Shown: positions 47,196-55,513 of the stretch, in pieces
How positions within the stretch are numbered: the stretch's first letter is position 1
Layout of the letters: each line of letters starts with the position of its first letter
Assembly: GCA_009837885.1 (NCBI GenBank)
Contig: VXSP01000046.1
Location: 1-64,000, forward strand
Origin: Holophagales bacterium
GTDB taxonomy: Bacteria; Acidobacteriota; Thermoanaerobaculia; Multivoradales; Multivoraceae
Direction: 5' to 3'
Length of the DNA stretch: 64,000 bases
Position numbers and translations under genes: made by a program
The notes under the pieces: model-generated
The model's database searches: none
What the model was told of the DNA's origin: nothing
What the model saw: the letters and a program-made list of their open reading frames with translations, nothing else

Positions 47196-48368
47196 GTGAG
47201 ACTTCTGCTCAGCCTTTCGTTCCTGCTCGCCTCGCCCTTCCTCATGGCCTCCGAAGGGGCGGCCGGAGACGGCAACGACCAGGAGGCGGCGTCGGCGGCG
47301 TCGCTGTTCCGGCCGGACGCCGATGCGTGGCCGGTGTTCCGGGGCAATCTGCTCGGCACCGGCGTCGCCGGCACGACGCTGCCGGAGAATCCGCAACTGT
47401 TGTGGGCCTTCGACACGGAGAGCGAGATCGAAAGCACCGCGGCGATCGTCGGCGGGGTGGTCTACATCGGCGACTACGAGGGTCGGGTCTACGCGCTGAC
47501 GCTGGCCGAGGGCAGGGAGCTGTGGCGGTTCGAAGCGGGCACGCCGATCAAGGCGCCCGTTTCCGTGTTCGACGATGTCGTCTACGTCGGCGACGAGTAC
47601 GGTTTCGTCTACGCGCTCGACGCCGGTACCGGCGAGCAGAAGTGGAAGTTCGAGACGCTGGGAGAGATCTACGCCGGCGTCTCGCTGCACGAGTCGCCTG
47701 AGGGGGGGGAGCGGCTGCTGATCGGCTCCTACGACAACTCGCTCTACTGCCTGGACCGGACGAGCGGCGAGAAGCTGTGGCAGGTGGAGACGGACGGCTA
47801 CGTCCACGGCACGCCGGCGGTCGCCGGCGGACTGACGACCGTTTCCGGCTGCGACGGTTTCATGTGGCTGATCGACATCGAAACCGGTGAGACGGTCCAC
47901 AAGATCGATCTTCGCGGGCAGGCGGCCTCGAGTCCGGCAGTGGTCGGCAGCATGGCTTACGTCGCTACATACGAGAACGAAGTGCTGGGGATCGACCTCG
48001 AGAAACGCCAGGTCGTCTGGGCCTACGAGCACGAGATCCGGAAGTTCCCCTTCTACGCCTCCGCCGCGGCCGATGACGAGATCGTCGTCATCGGCGGGCG
48101 GGACAAGATCGTTCACGCCCTCGATCCCGCGACCGGCGAGCGGAAGTGGGAGTGGAACAGCGGCGCGCGGCTCGACTCCTCGCCGGTGATCGTGGGCGAT
48201 CGGATCTTCCTCGGGTCGAAGCGCGGGCCGGTGCTTGCGCTGGACAAGGCGACGGGAGAGCCGGTCTGGGAGTTCGACACCGGTTCGGCGATCATGGCGT
48301 CGCCGGCCGTGGCCTCGGAGCGCCTGGTCATCGGCAGCCTGGACGGCATCCTCTACTGCTTCGGCTGA
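47196..48368 (+). CDS. Secreted PQQ-like beta-propeller protein 3
   Basis: 390 aa from GTG 47196; signal peptide VRLLLSLSFLLASPFLMASE. Seven or so blades: WPVFRGNLLGTGVAG, VYIGDYEGRVYALTLAEGRE, VYVGDEYGFVYALDAGTGEQ, LLIGSYDNSLYCLDRTSGEK, IVVIGGRDKIVHALDPATGE, ending RLVIGSLDGILYCFG. More BamB-like and more regular than propellers 1 and 2, and not a close paralog of them. Upstream open frame inside the alcohol dehydrogenase gene is not coding. Sixteen bases before the radical SAM gene. Confidence 0.83.
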   Translation: MRLLLSLSFLLASPFLMASEGAAGDGNDQEAASAASLFRPDADAWPVFRGNLLGTGVAGTTLPENPQLLWAFDTESEIESTAAIVGGVVYIGDYEGRVYALTLAEGRELWRFEAGTPIKAPVSVFDDVVYVGDEYGFVYALDAGTGEQKWKFETLGEIYAGVSLHESPEGGERLLIGSYDNSLYCLDRTSGEKLWQVETDGYVHGTPAVAGGLTTVSGCDGFMWLIDIETGETVHKIDLRGQAASSPAVVGSMAYVATYENEVLGIDLEKRQVVWAYEHEIRKFPFYASAAADDEIVVIGGRDKIVHALDPATGERKWEWNSGARLDSSPVIVGDRIFLGSKRGPVLALDKATGEPVWEFDTGSAIMASPAVASERLVIGSLDGILYCFG

Positions 48369-48383
48369 CGGAGCGTTCCGAAG

Positions 48384-49742
48384 ATGCAAGAGACGGCCCC
48401 GCGGAGCCTGGTCCGGCCTGAGCCGGCGACCGGTCTGCTCGATCTCGAAGCGACGGACATCGGTTCCGTCTTCGTGTCGAACTACCCGCCGTACTCGGCG
48501 TGGAACGAGGCCGCGGTCCCGGAGGCCTTCGCCGCGCTCGACCGGGCGCCCGCCAGCGACACCTCACTGGGCCTCTACATCCACATTCCGTTCTGCCGGA
48601 AGCGTTGCAAGTTCTGCTACTTCCGCGTCTACATCGACAAGAACCACGAGCAGATCGGCCGGTACCTGGACGCCCTGGGCGTCGAGCTGGAGCGCTACGC
48701 GGAGCGGGCGGCCGTGCGGGGCCGGAACCTCGACTTCGTCTACTTCGGCGGCGGCACGCCGTCCTACATCGCGGCCAAGCAGTTGATTCCACTGGCCGAG
48801 CGGTTGCAGGGCGTCATCCCCTGGGACGGCGCCGAAGAGGTGGCGTTCGAGTGCGAGCCAGGGACGCTGACCCGGTCCAAGCTGGAAGCGATCCGCAGCA
48901 TCGGGGTCACACGGCTGAGTCTCGGAATCGAGAACTTCGACGACGAGATCCTCCAGGAGAATGGGCGCGCCCATGTGTCGAAGGAGATCTACCGGGTACG
49001 CGACTGGATTCGGGAGCAGGACTTCCGACAGTTGAACGTCGACCTGATCGCCGGCATGGTCGGCGAAACCTGGGAGACCTGGAAGCGGACGGTCGAACTG
49101 ACGATCGACTACGACCCGGACTCGATCACGCTCTACCAGATGGAACTGCCCTTCAACACGGTGTACTCCAAGGCCAGGCTGCGCGGCGACGAGGACGTCC
49201 CGGCGTTCGCCGACTGGCGCACGAAGCGCGAGTGGCACGCCTACGCCTTCGAGCAGTTCGAACGCGCCGGCTTCGAGCGGTGGAGCGCCTACACGATGAT
49301 GCGGCGTGATCGGGGCTGCAAGTTCGTCTATGCCCGGGAGGTCTGGAGCGGCGCCGACATGATCCCGATCGGTGTCTCGTCGTTCGGTCACATGGGCGGC
49401 GTCCACATGCAGAACCACGATCGCTGGGAGGGTTACCTGGCCGCGATCGACGCGGGCGGCCTTGCGACGCGCCGGGCCCTGGTCACGACGGCGCGCGAGC
49501 GGTTGACCCGCGAGGTCATCCTGCAGTTGAAGCAGGGCTGGCTGGAACGGGCCGCCTTCGACCGGAAGTTCGGGGTCGATGTCGTGGAGGACTACGCCGA
49601 GGCATTCGGCAGCCTGGCCGAACAGGGGCTGGCCACGGTCGGTCCGGAGCGGGTGGAGCTCAGCGAGGGCGGCGTTCTGCGTGTCGACCAGCTACTGCCG
49701 CGCTTCTACGACGAGCGGTACCGCGGCGCCCGCTACACGTAG
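48384..49742 (+). CDS. HemN/HemW-like radical SAM protein
   Basis: 452 aa. The radical SAM cluster motif CRKRCKFCYF (CxxxCxxC, about 71-78) sits in GLYIHIPFCRKRCKFCYFRV. FVYFGGGTPSYI, the SAM-binding FECEPGTLT, VTRLSLGIENFDDEILQENG and LNVDLIAGMVGETWETW follow. It resembles coproporphyrinogen III oxidase-like proteins (HemN, HemW, HutW), with the C-terminal HemN-type domain (LTREVILQLKQGWLERAAF). The usual HxxFC variants differ, so true heme synthesis is not assured; heme handling or another radical methylation-type role is possible. Last gene of the plus-strand cluster; convergent with TonB receptor 3. Confidence 0.85.
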   Translation: MQETAPRSLVRPEPATGLLDLEATDIGSVFVSNYPPYSAWNEAAVPEAFAALDRAPASDTSLGLYIHIPFCRKRCKFCYFRVYIDKNHEQIGRYLDALGVELERYAERAAVRGRNLDFVYFGGGTPSYIAAKQLIPLAERLQGVIPWDGAEEVAFECEPGTLTRSKLEAIRSIGVTRLSLGIENFDDEILQENGRAHVSKEIYRVRDWIREQDFRQLNVDLIAGMVGETWETWKRTVELTIDYDPDSITLYQMELPFNTVYSKARLRGDEDVPAFADWRTKREWHAYAFEQFERAGFERWSAYTMMRRDRGCKFVYAREVWSGADMIPIGVSSFGHMGGVHMQNHDRWEGYLAAIDAGGLATRRALVTTARERLTREVILQLKQGWLERAAFDRKFGVDVVEDYAEAFGSLAEQGLATVGPERVELSEGGVLRVDQLLPRFYDERYRGARYT

Positions 49743-49772
49743 CAGCGGACGCCGGCGCTAGCTCCTGGCGCC

Positions 49773-49802
49773 CCGAAACGCCTCGCAGGCTCGGTGTTTC
49801 GG
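49773..49802. terminator. Hairpin between convergent genes
   Basis: CCGAAAC (49773-49779) pairs with GTTTCGG (49796-49802) around a 16-nt loop, 31 nt after the radical SAM stop codon. No T-tract. A bidirectional terminator role is suggested by position only. Confidence 0.35.
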
Positions 49803-49828
49803 CCCATCCCGTCCGCACGGCGGAGCCT

Positions 49829-49875
49829 GCGCCGCGAACTTGCTTCGCTGCGTTCTGCGGCGAAGGCTCCTAGAA
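49829..49875 (-). repeat. Dispersed stop-codon-abutting hairpin element, copy 2
   Basis: On the minus strand it reads CTTCTAGGAGCCT, then CGCCGCAGAACGCAGCGAAG and CAAGTTCGCGGCGC. This is the same element as at 15635-15682, and its TAG is the stop codon of the TonB receptor gene that ends at 49870. Confidence 0.65.
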
Positions 49876-52263
49876 GTCGAAGCCGACCTGCAGGCCGACC
49901 TCCGTCGGCGGCGCCCAGACCGCCAGCGACCCGGTGTAGTTCACGAAGAACTGGCTGAGCCTGTACTCCTCGTCGCCGAGATTCCGGCCGTAGGCCGCCA
50001 GGAACATCCGGCCCTGCGCCGACGTCCAGCGCAACTGGGCGTGGAACAGGCCGTAGGAAGGCTGGATGAAGCGCTCGAAGGCGTCGAAGGCCACGTCGTC
50101 GGTGTACTGGTACTCGCCGCGGGCGGTCAGCGAACCGCTGCTGCCGAGGTCGAAGGTGTAGCGCAATGAGGCCGTGGCGGAGAAGTCGGGCGCTCGCGGC
50201 AGCCCGTTGCCGGAAAGATCGCTGGGCTCGATCGGAAGCGCGCCGCCGCCGCCCAGAAGCACCTGGCTCGGATCGATCAGGCCCGCGGCCAGCAACTGCT
50301 CCACGAACTGGGCCTGGAGATAGGGGTCGAGCGTCGTGAACCGGGTGAACTCGTCGTCCAGCAGTTCGAACGACAGGTCGAAGGCGAAGCGCGGGTTCGG
50401 CCGTGCCGAGAGCTCGAAGTCGAGGCCCCGGATCCTGGCCTTGGCCGCGTTCTCGACCACCGAGCGATCGGGGTAGAGCACCGCCACCTGCAGATCGTCG
50501 TAGTCGTAGTTGAAGGCGGCGGCGTTGATCCTCACTTTGCGGTCGGCGAGGGAGGACTTGATGCCGATCTCGAAACTCGTCACCGTCTCCTCGTCGAAGG
50601 CCGGCTGGAGCGAGACCGAGTTGTAGCCGCCGCTCTTGTAGCCGGCGGTTACCGCTCCGTAGAGCATCACGTTCTCCCGGGGGCGGACCTCAAGACCCAG
50701 CTTCGGCGTCAGCGCGCTCCAACTGTCGCTGAGTTGCTGGAGTTCGGGCATGAACGTCTGGAAGTCGAGGGCGGCCTGCAGGTGATCCTTCTCGTCCGCC
50801 GTGTAGCGCGCTCCCGTGGTCAGGCTGACACGGTCGCTCAGGTGCCAGTCGACCTGGCCGTAGGCGGCGTAGAGAGAAGCGTCGAGGTTGCTCTCGAAAG
50901 GCAGCGGCGTCGGGGTTCCAGGCAGGGGAAGGCCGAGGAACGGCGCGACGGCGTTGTAGTAGGCGGGCCCGCACAGGAACGGCGGCGCCAGGAAGCCGAG
51001 CGAGCAGTAGTTCGTCGGGTCGAACAGGAACGTCTGCGGACTGTTCGCGAACAGCCAGACGCCGAGCAGGGCCGTGTCCGTGATGTTGGCGACCTGCGTG
51101 CCGCTCTCCTCGTTGAAGGCGTAGGCCCCGGCGACCCAGTTGGCGCGGTCCGTGGCGCCGCTGAGTTGAAGCTCCTGCGACCACCACTGGGAGCTGAGGG
51201 TTGCGGCGTTGGTGACGAAGACGTGGGGCGAGCCGTCGATGTCCGCATCTCGCCGCGAGTCGAACTCGCGCCAACTACTGATCGAGGTCAGGTTCGTGCC
51301 GCCCGCCATCGCCTTGTTCACCGTCAGCGAGAAGCCGGACTCCTCGTAGAGGGAAAGCGCCGGGGTTTCGGTCGAGATGCGATGGACGTCGGCCGGTTCG
51401 GAGTAGCCGAAGAACCGGTTCAGTGTTCCCACCGTGCTGTACGGAGAGACCTCGAACGGCTTGAAGGGGAAGTTCGCGTGCGCGTCGTCGTCCGTGCTGT
51501 CGGCCCGAATCGTGAAGGTCAGCGAGTCGGAGGGCAGGAAAGTGAGCGAGCCCCGCAGCGTGACCCCGTCGAAGTTGTCGGCGTTGGCGCCAAGGAAGTC
51601 GTTGTAGGTGGGATCCTCGACCTGGGCCGTAGCGCCGGTGAAGCGGCCCCAGACCTTGCCCGATACCGGACCGGTGAGCGACATGCCGTAGCGGCGCCCG
51701 TCAGCCGGCTCGCTCGAGTCGTACTCGGAGAACGAAGTGAAGAGGCGCCCATGGAACTGCCCTTCCGGCGCCCGCGTGACGACGTTCACCGCGCCGGCGG
51801 TCGAGTTCCGTCCCCACAGCGTGCCCTGGGGGCCGCGCAGGATCTCGATTCGCTCCAGGTCGAGGAAGGGGTTCACCGCGGCCTGCGGTCGCGGCATGTA
51901 GACGCCGTCCACGTAGTAGCCGACGGTCGGCTCGGTGCCGATGCCGAGCGTGCTCGATCCGATGCCGCGGATGTAGATGGCCACTTCGCCCGTGGTCGGG
52001 CTCTGGCCCGAGATCACGACGCCGGGCGAGGCCTCGGCCAAGGCCTGCACGTCGCCGATCGCCTGCTGCTCCAGTTCTTCACCGGAGCGGGTGATGATCG
52101 AGATCGGCACGTCCTGGATGGCTTCCTCGACCCGCTGCGCGGTGACGGTGATCTCGTCGGCGACGGTGGATTCCGGGTCATCGGGATCCTGCGCCGATAC
52201 GGCGCCGGCAAGGAGTGCAAGTGGGAGACTGACGGTCAGAAACGGAGCGGGAGTGGAGCGCAT
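49870..52263 (-). CDS. TonB-dependent outer-membrane receptor 3
   Basis: 797 aa from ATG 52263 (MRSTPAPFLTVSLPLALLAG); a TTG two codons upstream is possible. Signal peptide, then a TonB-box-like EITVTAQRVEEAIQDVPISI and the plug (VAIYIRGIGSSTLGIGTEPT, VGYYVDGVYMPRPQAAVN, LERIEILRGPQGTLWGRNST, AGAVNVVTR). The barrel ends in ...PPTEVGLQVGFDF with a terminal Phe. This plug type ('GRNSTAGAVN') is common in receptors of the FecA/FyuA-like and sphingomonad classes; the ligand cannot be deduced. It has no His-rich segment and is not close to receptors 1 and 2. Divergent from the halogenase-like gene (157-bp gap). Confidence 0.9.
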   Translation of the reverse strand: MRSTPAPFLTVSLPLALLAGAVSAQDPDDPESTVADEITVTAQRVEEAIQDVPISIITRSGEELEQQAIGDVQALAEASPGVVISGQSPTTGEVAIYIRGIGSSTLGIGTEPTVGYYVDGVYMPRPQAAVNPFLDLERIEILRGPQGTLWGRNSTAGAVNVVTRAPEGQFHGRLFTSFSEYDSSEPADGRRYGMSLTGPVSGKVWGRFTGATAQVEDPTYNDFLGANADNFDGVTLRGSLTFLPSDSLTFTIRADSTDDDAHANFPFKPFEVSPYSTVGTLNRFFGYSEPADVHRISTETPALSLYEESGFSLTVNKAMAGGTNLTSISSWREFDSRRDADIDGSPHVFVTNAATLSSQWWSQELQLSGATDRANWVAGAYAFNEESGTQVANITDTALLGVWLFANSPQTFLFDPTNYCSLGFLAPPFLCGPAYYNAVAPFLGLPLPGTPTPLPFESNLDASLYAAYGQVDWHLSDRVSLTTGARYTADEKDHLQAALDFQTFMPELQQLSDSWSALTPKLGLEVRPRENVMLYGAVTAGYKSGGYNSVSLQPAFDEETVTSFEIGIKSSLADRKVRINAAAFNYDYDDLQVAVLYPDRSVVENAAKARIRGLDFELSARPNPRFAFDLSFELLDDEFTRFTTLDPYLQAQFVEQLLAAGLIDPSQVLLGGGGALPIEPSDLSGNGLPRAPDFSATASLRYTFDLGSSGSLTARGEYQYTDDVAFDAFERFIQPSYGLFHAQLRWTSAQGRMFLAAYGRNLGDEEYRLSQFFVNYTGSLAVWAPPTEVGLQVGFDF

Positions 52264-52407
52264 CGGCAAGGTACCTCTCGAGGCTGCGGACTGCCTGACT
52301 CGAACGACTCGGGTCCGACAGGAGCCAGTGATGGGCGCAGGCTACAACATAGGCACTACGCGACCGGGGCCTTGAGGTTGCCTGTGGTCGGCCTCGATTC
52401 CCTGCCG

Positions 52408-52413
52408 TAGACT
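52408..52413 (+). promoter_or_regulatory. Possible -10 element with almost no leader (halogenase-like gene)
   Basis: TAGACT ends seven bases before ATG 52421, so transcription from it would begin at or next to the start codon. No Shine-Dalgarno is visible. Weak on its own. Confidence 0.25.
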
Positions 52414-52420
52414 CGCCGCG

Positions 52421-53722
52421 ATGTTCGCCGCATCCTCCTACGACGTGATCGTGATCGGCGCCGGCCCGGGTGGCTCGGCGGCGGCGGCGATCGCCGCGCG
52501 TGGCGGGCTGCGCACGCTGCTGCTCGAGCGGGAGGCCGCACCGGTGTTCAAGATCGGTGAATCACTGATGCCGGACACCCACGGCGTGTTCGAGAAGATG
52601 GGGGCGCTTCGCGCGATGCAGGAGAGCCACTTCGTCGAGAAGCACTCCGTCCAGTTCTTCACGAAGACCGGCAAGGCGTCCATGCCGTTCTACTTCGAGA
52701 AGGAACGGCCGGGGGACGACAGCGCCCGTACCTGGCAGGTGCGCCGCTCCGAGTTCGATGAGCTCCTGATGGAGACGGCGGCCGGGCAGGGCGCGGAAGT
52801 CCATCGCGGAGTCAACGTCCGCGACGTGCTGTTCGACGACGGACGAGCGGTCGGCGTGCGCGCCGTCGCGGAGGGCAACGGAGGGCCGGTGGAGCTCTCG
52901 AGCCGGATCGTGATCGACGCCACCGGCCAGAGCGCCCTGCTCGCGCGGCGGCTCGACCTCGGCCGGGTCGACTACGGCCTGCGCCACGCCTCGATCTACA
53001 GCCACTTCCGGGGCGCGATCCGGGACGAGGGGAAGGACGAGGGCGCGACCCTGATCCTGCACACGAAGTCCGGAGAGTGCTGGTTCTGGTACATCCCGCT
53101 CGCGGGGGACGTAGTGAGCGTCGGCGTTGTCGGGCCGATGAACACGCTGATCAGGAACCGCGACGGCAGGCCGCACGAGATCTTCTTCGAGGAGGTCAGG
53201 AACTGCGCCGAGATCGAACGGCGCATTGCGCCGGCCCATCAGTGCCGCCCGGTGTCCGTGATGAAGGACTTCTCCTACCGGATCGAGAAGATGGCGGGCG
53301 ACGGCTGGATCGCGATCGGCGACGCGTTCTCGTTCATCGATCCGGTCTACTCGTCCGGAGTCTTCCTGGCGCTGAAGTCCGGCGAGATGGCAGCCGAGGC
53401 CGCGATCGGGGCGGTCGCGGCGGATGACCTCACCGGCGAACGCCTGGGCGCGTTCCAGCCGCTCCTGATGCGCGGCGTCGAGGCCGTGCGGCAACTGGTC
53501 AACGTCTTCTACGACCGGAACTTCAGCGTCGGCGCATTCCTGCGGCTCTACCCGCAACACCAGAGCAAAGTCACCCGCATTCTGATCGGCGACGTGTTCG
53601 AACTGGACTTCACGTCCATGTTCGAGGACATGGCGACTTTCGCCGCCGCCGGCGGCGGCAGGGCGATGAGTGCGCCCGAGGCGGCCACAGCGGGAACTCC
53701 GCGGCCGCTCCAGGCCACCTGA
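52421..53722 (+). CDS. FAD-dependent monooxygenase, flavin-dependent halogenase-like
   Basis: 433 aa. FAD-binding VIVIGAGPGGSAAAAIAARG (GxGxxG, about 9-28), then LLEREAAPVFKIGESLMPDT, the second nucleotide motif VIDATGQSALLARRLDLG, and IAIGDAFSFIDPVYSSGVFL. Two features match flavin-dependent halogenases rather than plain hydroxylases: WFWYIP (WxWxIP, about 224-229) and FIDPVYSSG (Fx.Px.SxG type, about 305-313). The likely target would be a carrier-bound or phenolic substrate (CndH/PltA-like branch), but no carrier protein or biosynthetic cluster is in view. A geranylgeranyl-reductase-like or Trp-halogenase-like annotation is also possible. Divergent from TonB receptor 3. Confidence 0.78.
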   Translation: MFAASSYDVIVIGAGPGGSAAAAIAARGGLRTLLLEREAAPVFKIGESLMPDTHGVFEKMGALRAMQESHFVEKHSVQFFTKTGKASMPFYFEKERPGDDSARTWQVRRSEFDELLMETAAGQGAEVHRGVNVRDVLFDDGRAVGVRAVAEGNGGPVELSSRIVIDATGQSALLARRLDLGRVDYGLRHASIYSHFRGAIRDEGKDEGATLILHTKSGECWFWYIPLAGDVVSVGVVGPMNTLIRNRDGRPHEIFFEEVRNCAEIERRIAPAHQCRPVSVMKDFSYRIEKMAGDGWIAIGDAFSFIDPVYSSGVFLALKSGEMAAEAAIGAVAADDLTGERLGAFQPLLMRGVEAVRQLVNVFYDRNFSVGAFLRLYPQHQSKVTRILIGDVFELDFTSMFEDMATFAAAGGGRAMSAPEAATAGTPRPLQAT

Positions 53723-53746
53723 GCCGGAAGTCGTCGGGCGAATCTC

Positions 53747-53995
53747 ATGGCGGTTGGAGCGGCCCGGGTCACGGCGTACGCGGCGCTGCCGGCGCTCTAC
53801 CTGCTGCACAACGATCTGTGGTTCTGGAACGATCCGAGCCGGTTCCTGGGTCTGCCCGTCGGTCTGACGTACCACATCCTGTTCTCGGCGGTGGTCGTGC
53901 TCGCCATGTGGCGGCTCGTGCGGGTCGCCTGGCCGGGGGACGTGCTCGGCGAACTGGCCGGCGAGGCCGATGACGACGGGGTGGCGCGGAGGTGA
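53747..53995 (+). CDS. Small membrane protein (DUF3311-like), symporter companion
   Basis: 82 aa with two hydrophobic segments (RVTAYAALPALYLLHNDLWF and YHILFSAVVVLAMWRLVRVA). Small two-helix proteins of the DUF3311 type are often encoded directly before a sodium:solute symporter, as here, where the TGA overlaps the symporter's GTG. An accessory subunit of the transporter is the likely role. The family call rests on size, topology and context. Confidence 0.7.
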   Translation: MAVGAARVTAYAALPALYLLHNDLWFWNDPSRFLGLPVGLTYHILFSAVVVLAMWRLVRVAWPGDVLGELAGEADDDGVARR

Positions 53996-55449
53996 CCCTC
54001 ACCGTCATCTTCGCGTACCTTGCGGCGGTCCTGCTGATCGGGGTCTGGAGCAACCGGCGGCTGGCCGCGACCGGCGAGGACTTCTTCGTCGCCGGCCGGA
54101 CGATCGGTCCGTTCGTGCTGCTGATGACCCTCTTCGGCACCCACATGACCTCGTTCGCCCTGCTCGGCGCTTCGGCGGAGTCCTACCGGATCGGCATCGG
54201 CGTCTTCTCCCTGATGGCGTCGTCGTCCGCCCTGATGGTGCCGATCGTGTTCTTCTTCGTCGGCACGCGGGTCTGGGCGGTGGGGAGGCGCCTGGGACTC
54301 CTGACCCAGGTGCAGTTCGTTCGGGCCCGCTGGGGCTCGGACGGCATCGGACTGCTGCTCTTCGTCGTGCTCGTTCTGCTACTCCTGCCCTACCTGCTGA
54401 TCGGCGTCATGGGAGGCGGCGTGGTGCTGGGACAGATCACGGACGGGGCGGCGCCGTCGTGGCTCGGCAGCCTGCTCGTGTCGGGAGTCGTGATCGGTTA
54501 CGTGACGAGCGGAGGGCTTCGCGGCACCGCCTGGGTGAACACCTTCCAGACCGCCATGTTCATGGTGCTCGGGGCGGTGACGGCCGTCCTGATCGTCACG
54601 AAGCTCGGGGGCGTCGGCCCGGCTCTCGACCGGGTCGCGGAAAGCAGGCCGGAGCTGCTGGTCCGGGGCGAGGCCATTCACCCGTTGCGGCTGCTCAGCT
54701 ACACCCTGATTCCCCTTTCGGTGGGGACCTTTCCCCACATCTTCGCGCACTGGTTGTCGGCGAAGCGGGCGGCGACCTTCAAGGCGCCGGTCGTCCTCTA
54801 TCCCGTCTGCATCGCCGTCGTTTGGATCCCCAGCGTGCTTCTGGGCCTGTTCGGGAACATCGACTTTCCCGGCCTCGACGGGGCGGCCTCGAACTCGGTC
54901 CTGGTGCGGATGATCGCGCTCTACGTTCCGGAACTGCTGGCGGGCCTCCTGGGCGCGGGCGTCTTCGCAGCCATCATGTCGTCGCTCGATTCCCAGTCGC
55001 TTTCCCTGGGCACGATGTTCACGCAGGACGTCGTCAGGCACTACCGCTGGGGCGGCGACCTGGACGGGGCGCGCCAGGTGCGGCTGGGCCGGCTGTTCGT
55101 CGTCGGTATCGTGGCGACCGTGTTCCTGCTGTCCCTGGTTGCCGAGCGCAGCATCTTCGCGCTCTCGGTGTGGTCGTTCACGGGTTTCGCCTCCCTGCTG
55201 CCGGTCGTGGTGGCGGCGCTCTACTGGCGTCGCAGCACGGCCGCCGGCGCCGGCGCGGCGATCCTCACCGTGATCGCGCTCTGGACCTGGTTCTTCCTCC
55301 GCGGCATCGGCGACGCGGACTACAGCGTCGGCGGCACGGGCGTGATGCCGGTCGCCGTCGTGTTCGCGGGTTCCACCCTGGCCATGATCGTCGGCTCCCT
55401 GCTGAGCAGGCCGCCTGCGCCCGAGCGGGTAGCCCGGTTCATCCCGTGA
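53992..55449 (+). CDS. Sodium:solute symporter (SSS family)
   Basis: 485 aa from GTG 53992, overlapping the previous stop codon. About 13 hydrophobic segments. Family features: AYLAAVLLIGVWSNRRLAAT, GEDFFVAGRTIGPFVLLMTL, FGTHMTSFALLGASAESYRI (TM2, usually lining the sodium site), VGTFPHIFAHWLSAKRAATF, and the sodium-binding TM8 region AGVFAAIMSSLDSQSLSLGT with Ser/Ser. Imports a solute with Na+; the substrate is unknown (proline, pantothenate and monocarboxylates are typical for the family). Confidence 0.9.
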   Translation: MTLTVIFAYLAAVLLIGVWSNRRLAATGEDFFVAGRTIGPFVLLMTLFGTHMTSFALLGASAESYRIGIGVFSLMASSSALMVPIVFFFVGTRVWAVGRRLGLLTQVQFVRARWGSDGIGLLLFVVLVLLLLPYLLIGVMGGGVVLGQITDGAAPSWLGSLLVSGVVIGYVTSGGLRGTAWVNTFQTAMFMVLGAVTAVLIVTKLGGVGPALDRVAESRPELLVRGEAIHPLRLLSYTLIPLSVGTFPHIFAHWLSAKRAATFKAPVVLYPVCIAVVWIPSVLLGLFGNIDFPGLDGAASNSVLVRMIALYVPELLAGLLGAGVFAAIMSSLDSQSLSLGTMFTQDVVRHYRWGGDLDGARQVRLGRLFVVGIVATVFLLSLVAERSIFALSVWSFTGFASLLPVVVAALYWRRSTAAGAGAAILTVIALWTWFFLRGIGDADYSVGGTGVMPVAVVFAGSTLAMIVGSLLSRPPAPERVARFIP

Positions 55450-55513
55450 GCCCGATGACGGTCTCACGGCGATGGTCGCGCGCGACGCGGAACGCGTCGC
55501 ACGGGAGTATCCC

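Noticed and set aside
43073..48368. The three propellers as true PQQ-dependent dehydrogenases
   Set aside because: No CxxCH heme site, no vicinal disulfide and no calcium-site pattern of quinoprotein alcohol dehydrogenases. Only the blade repeat is shared.
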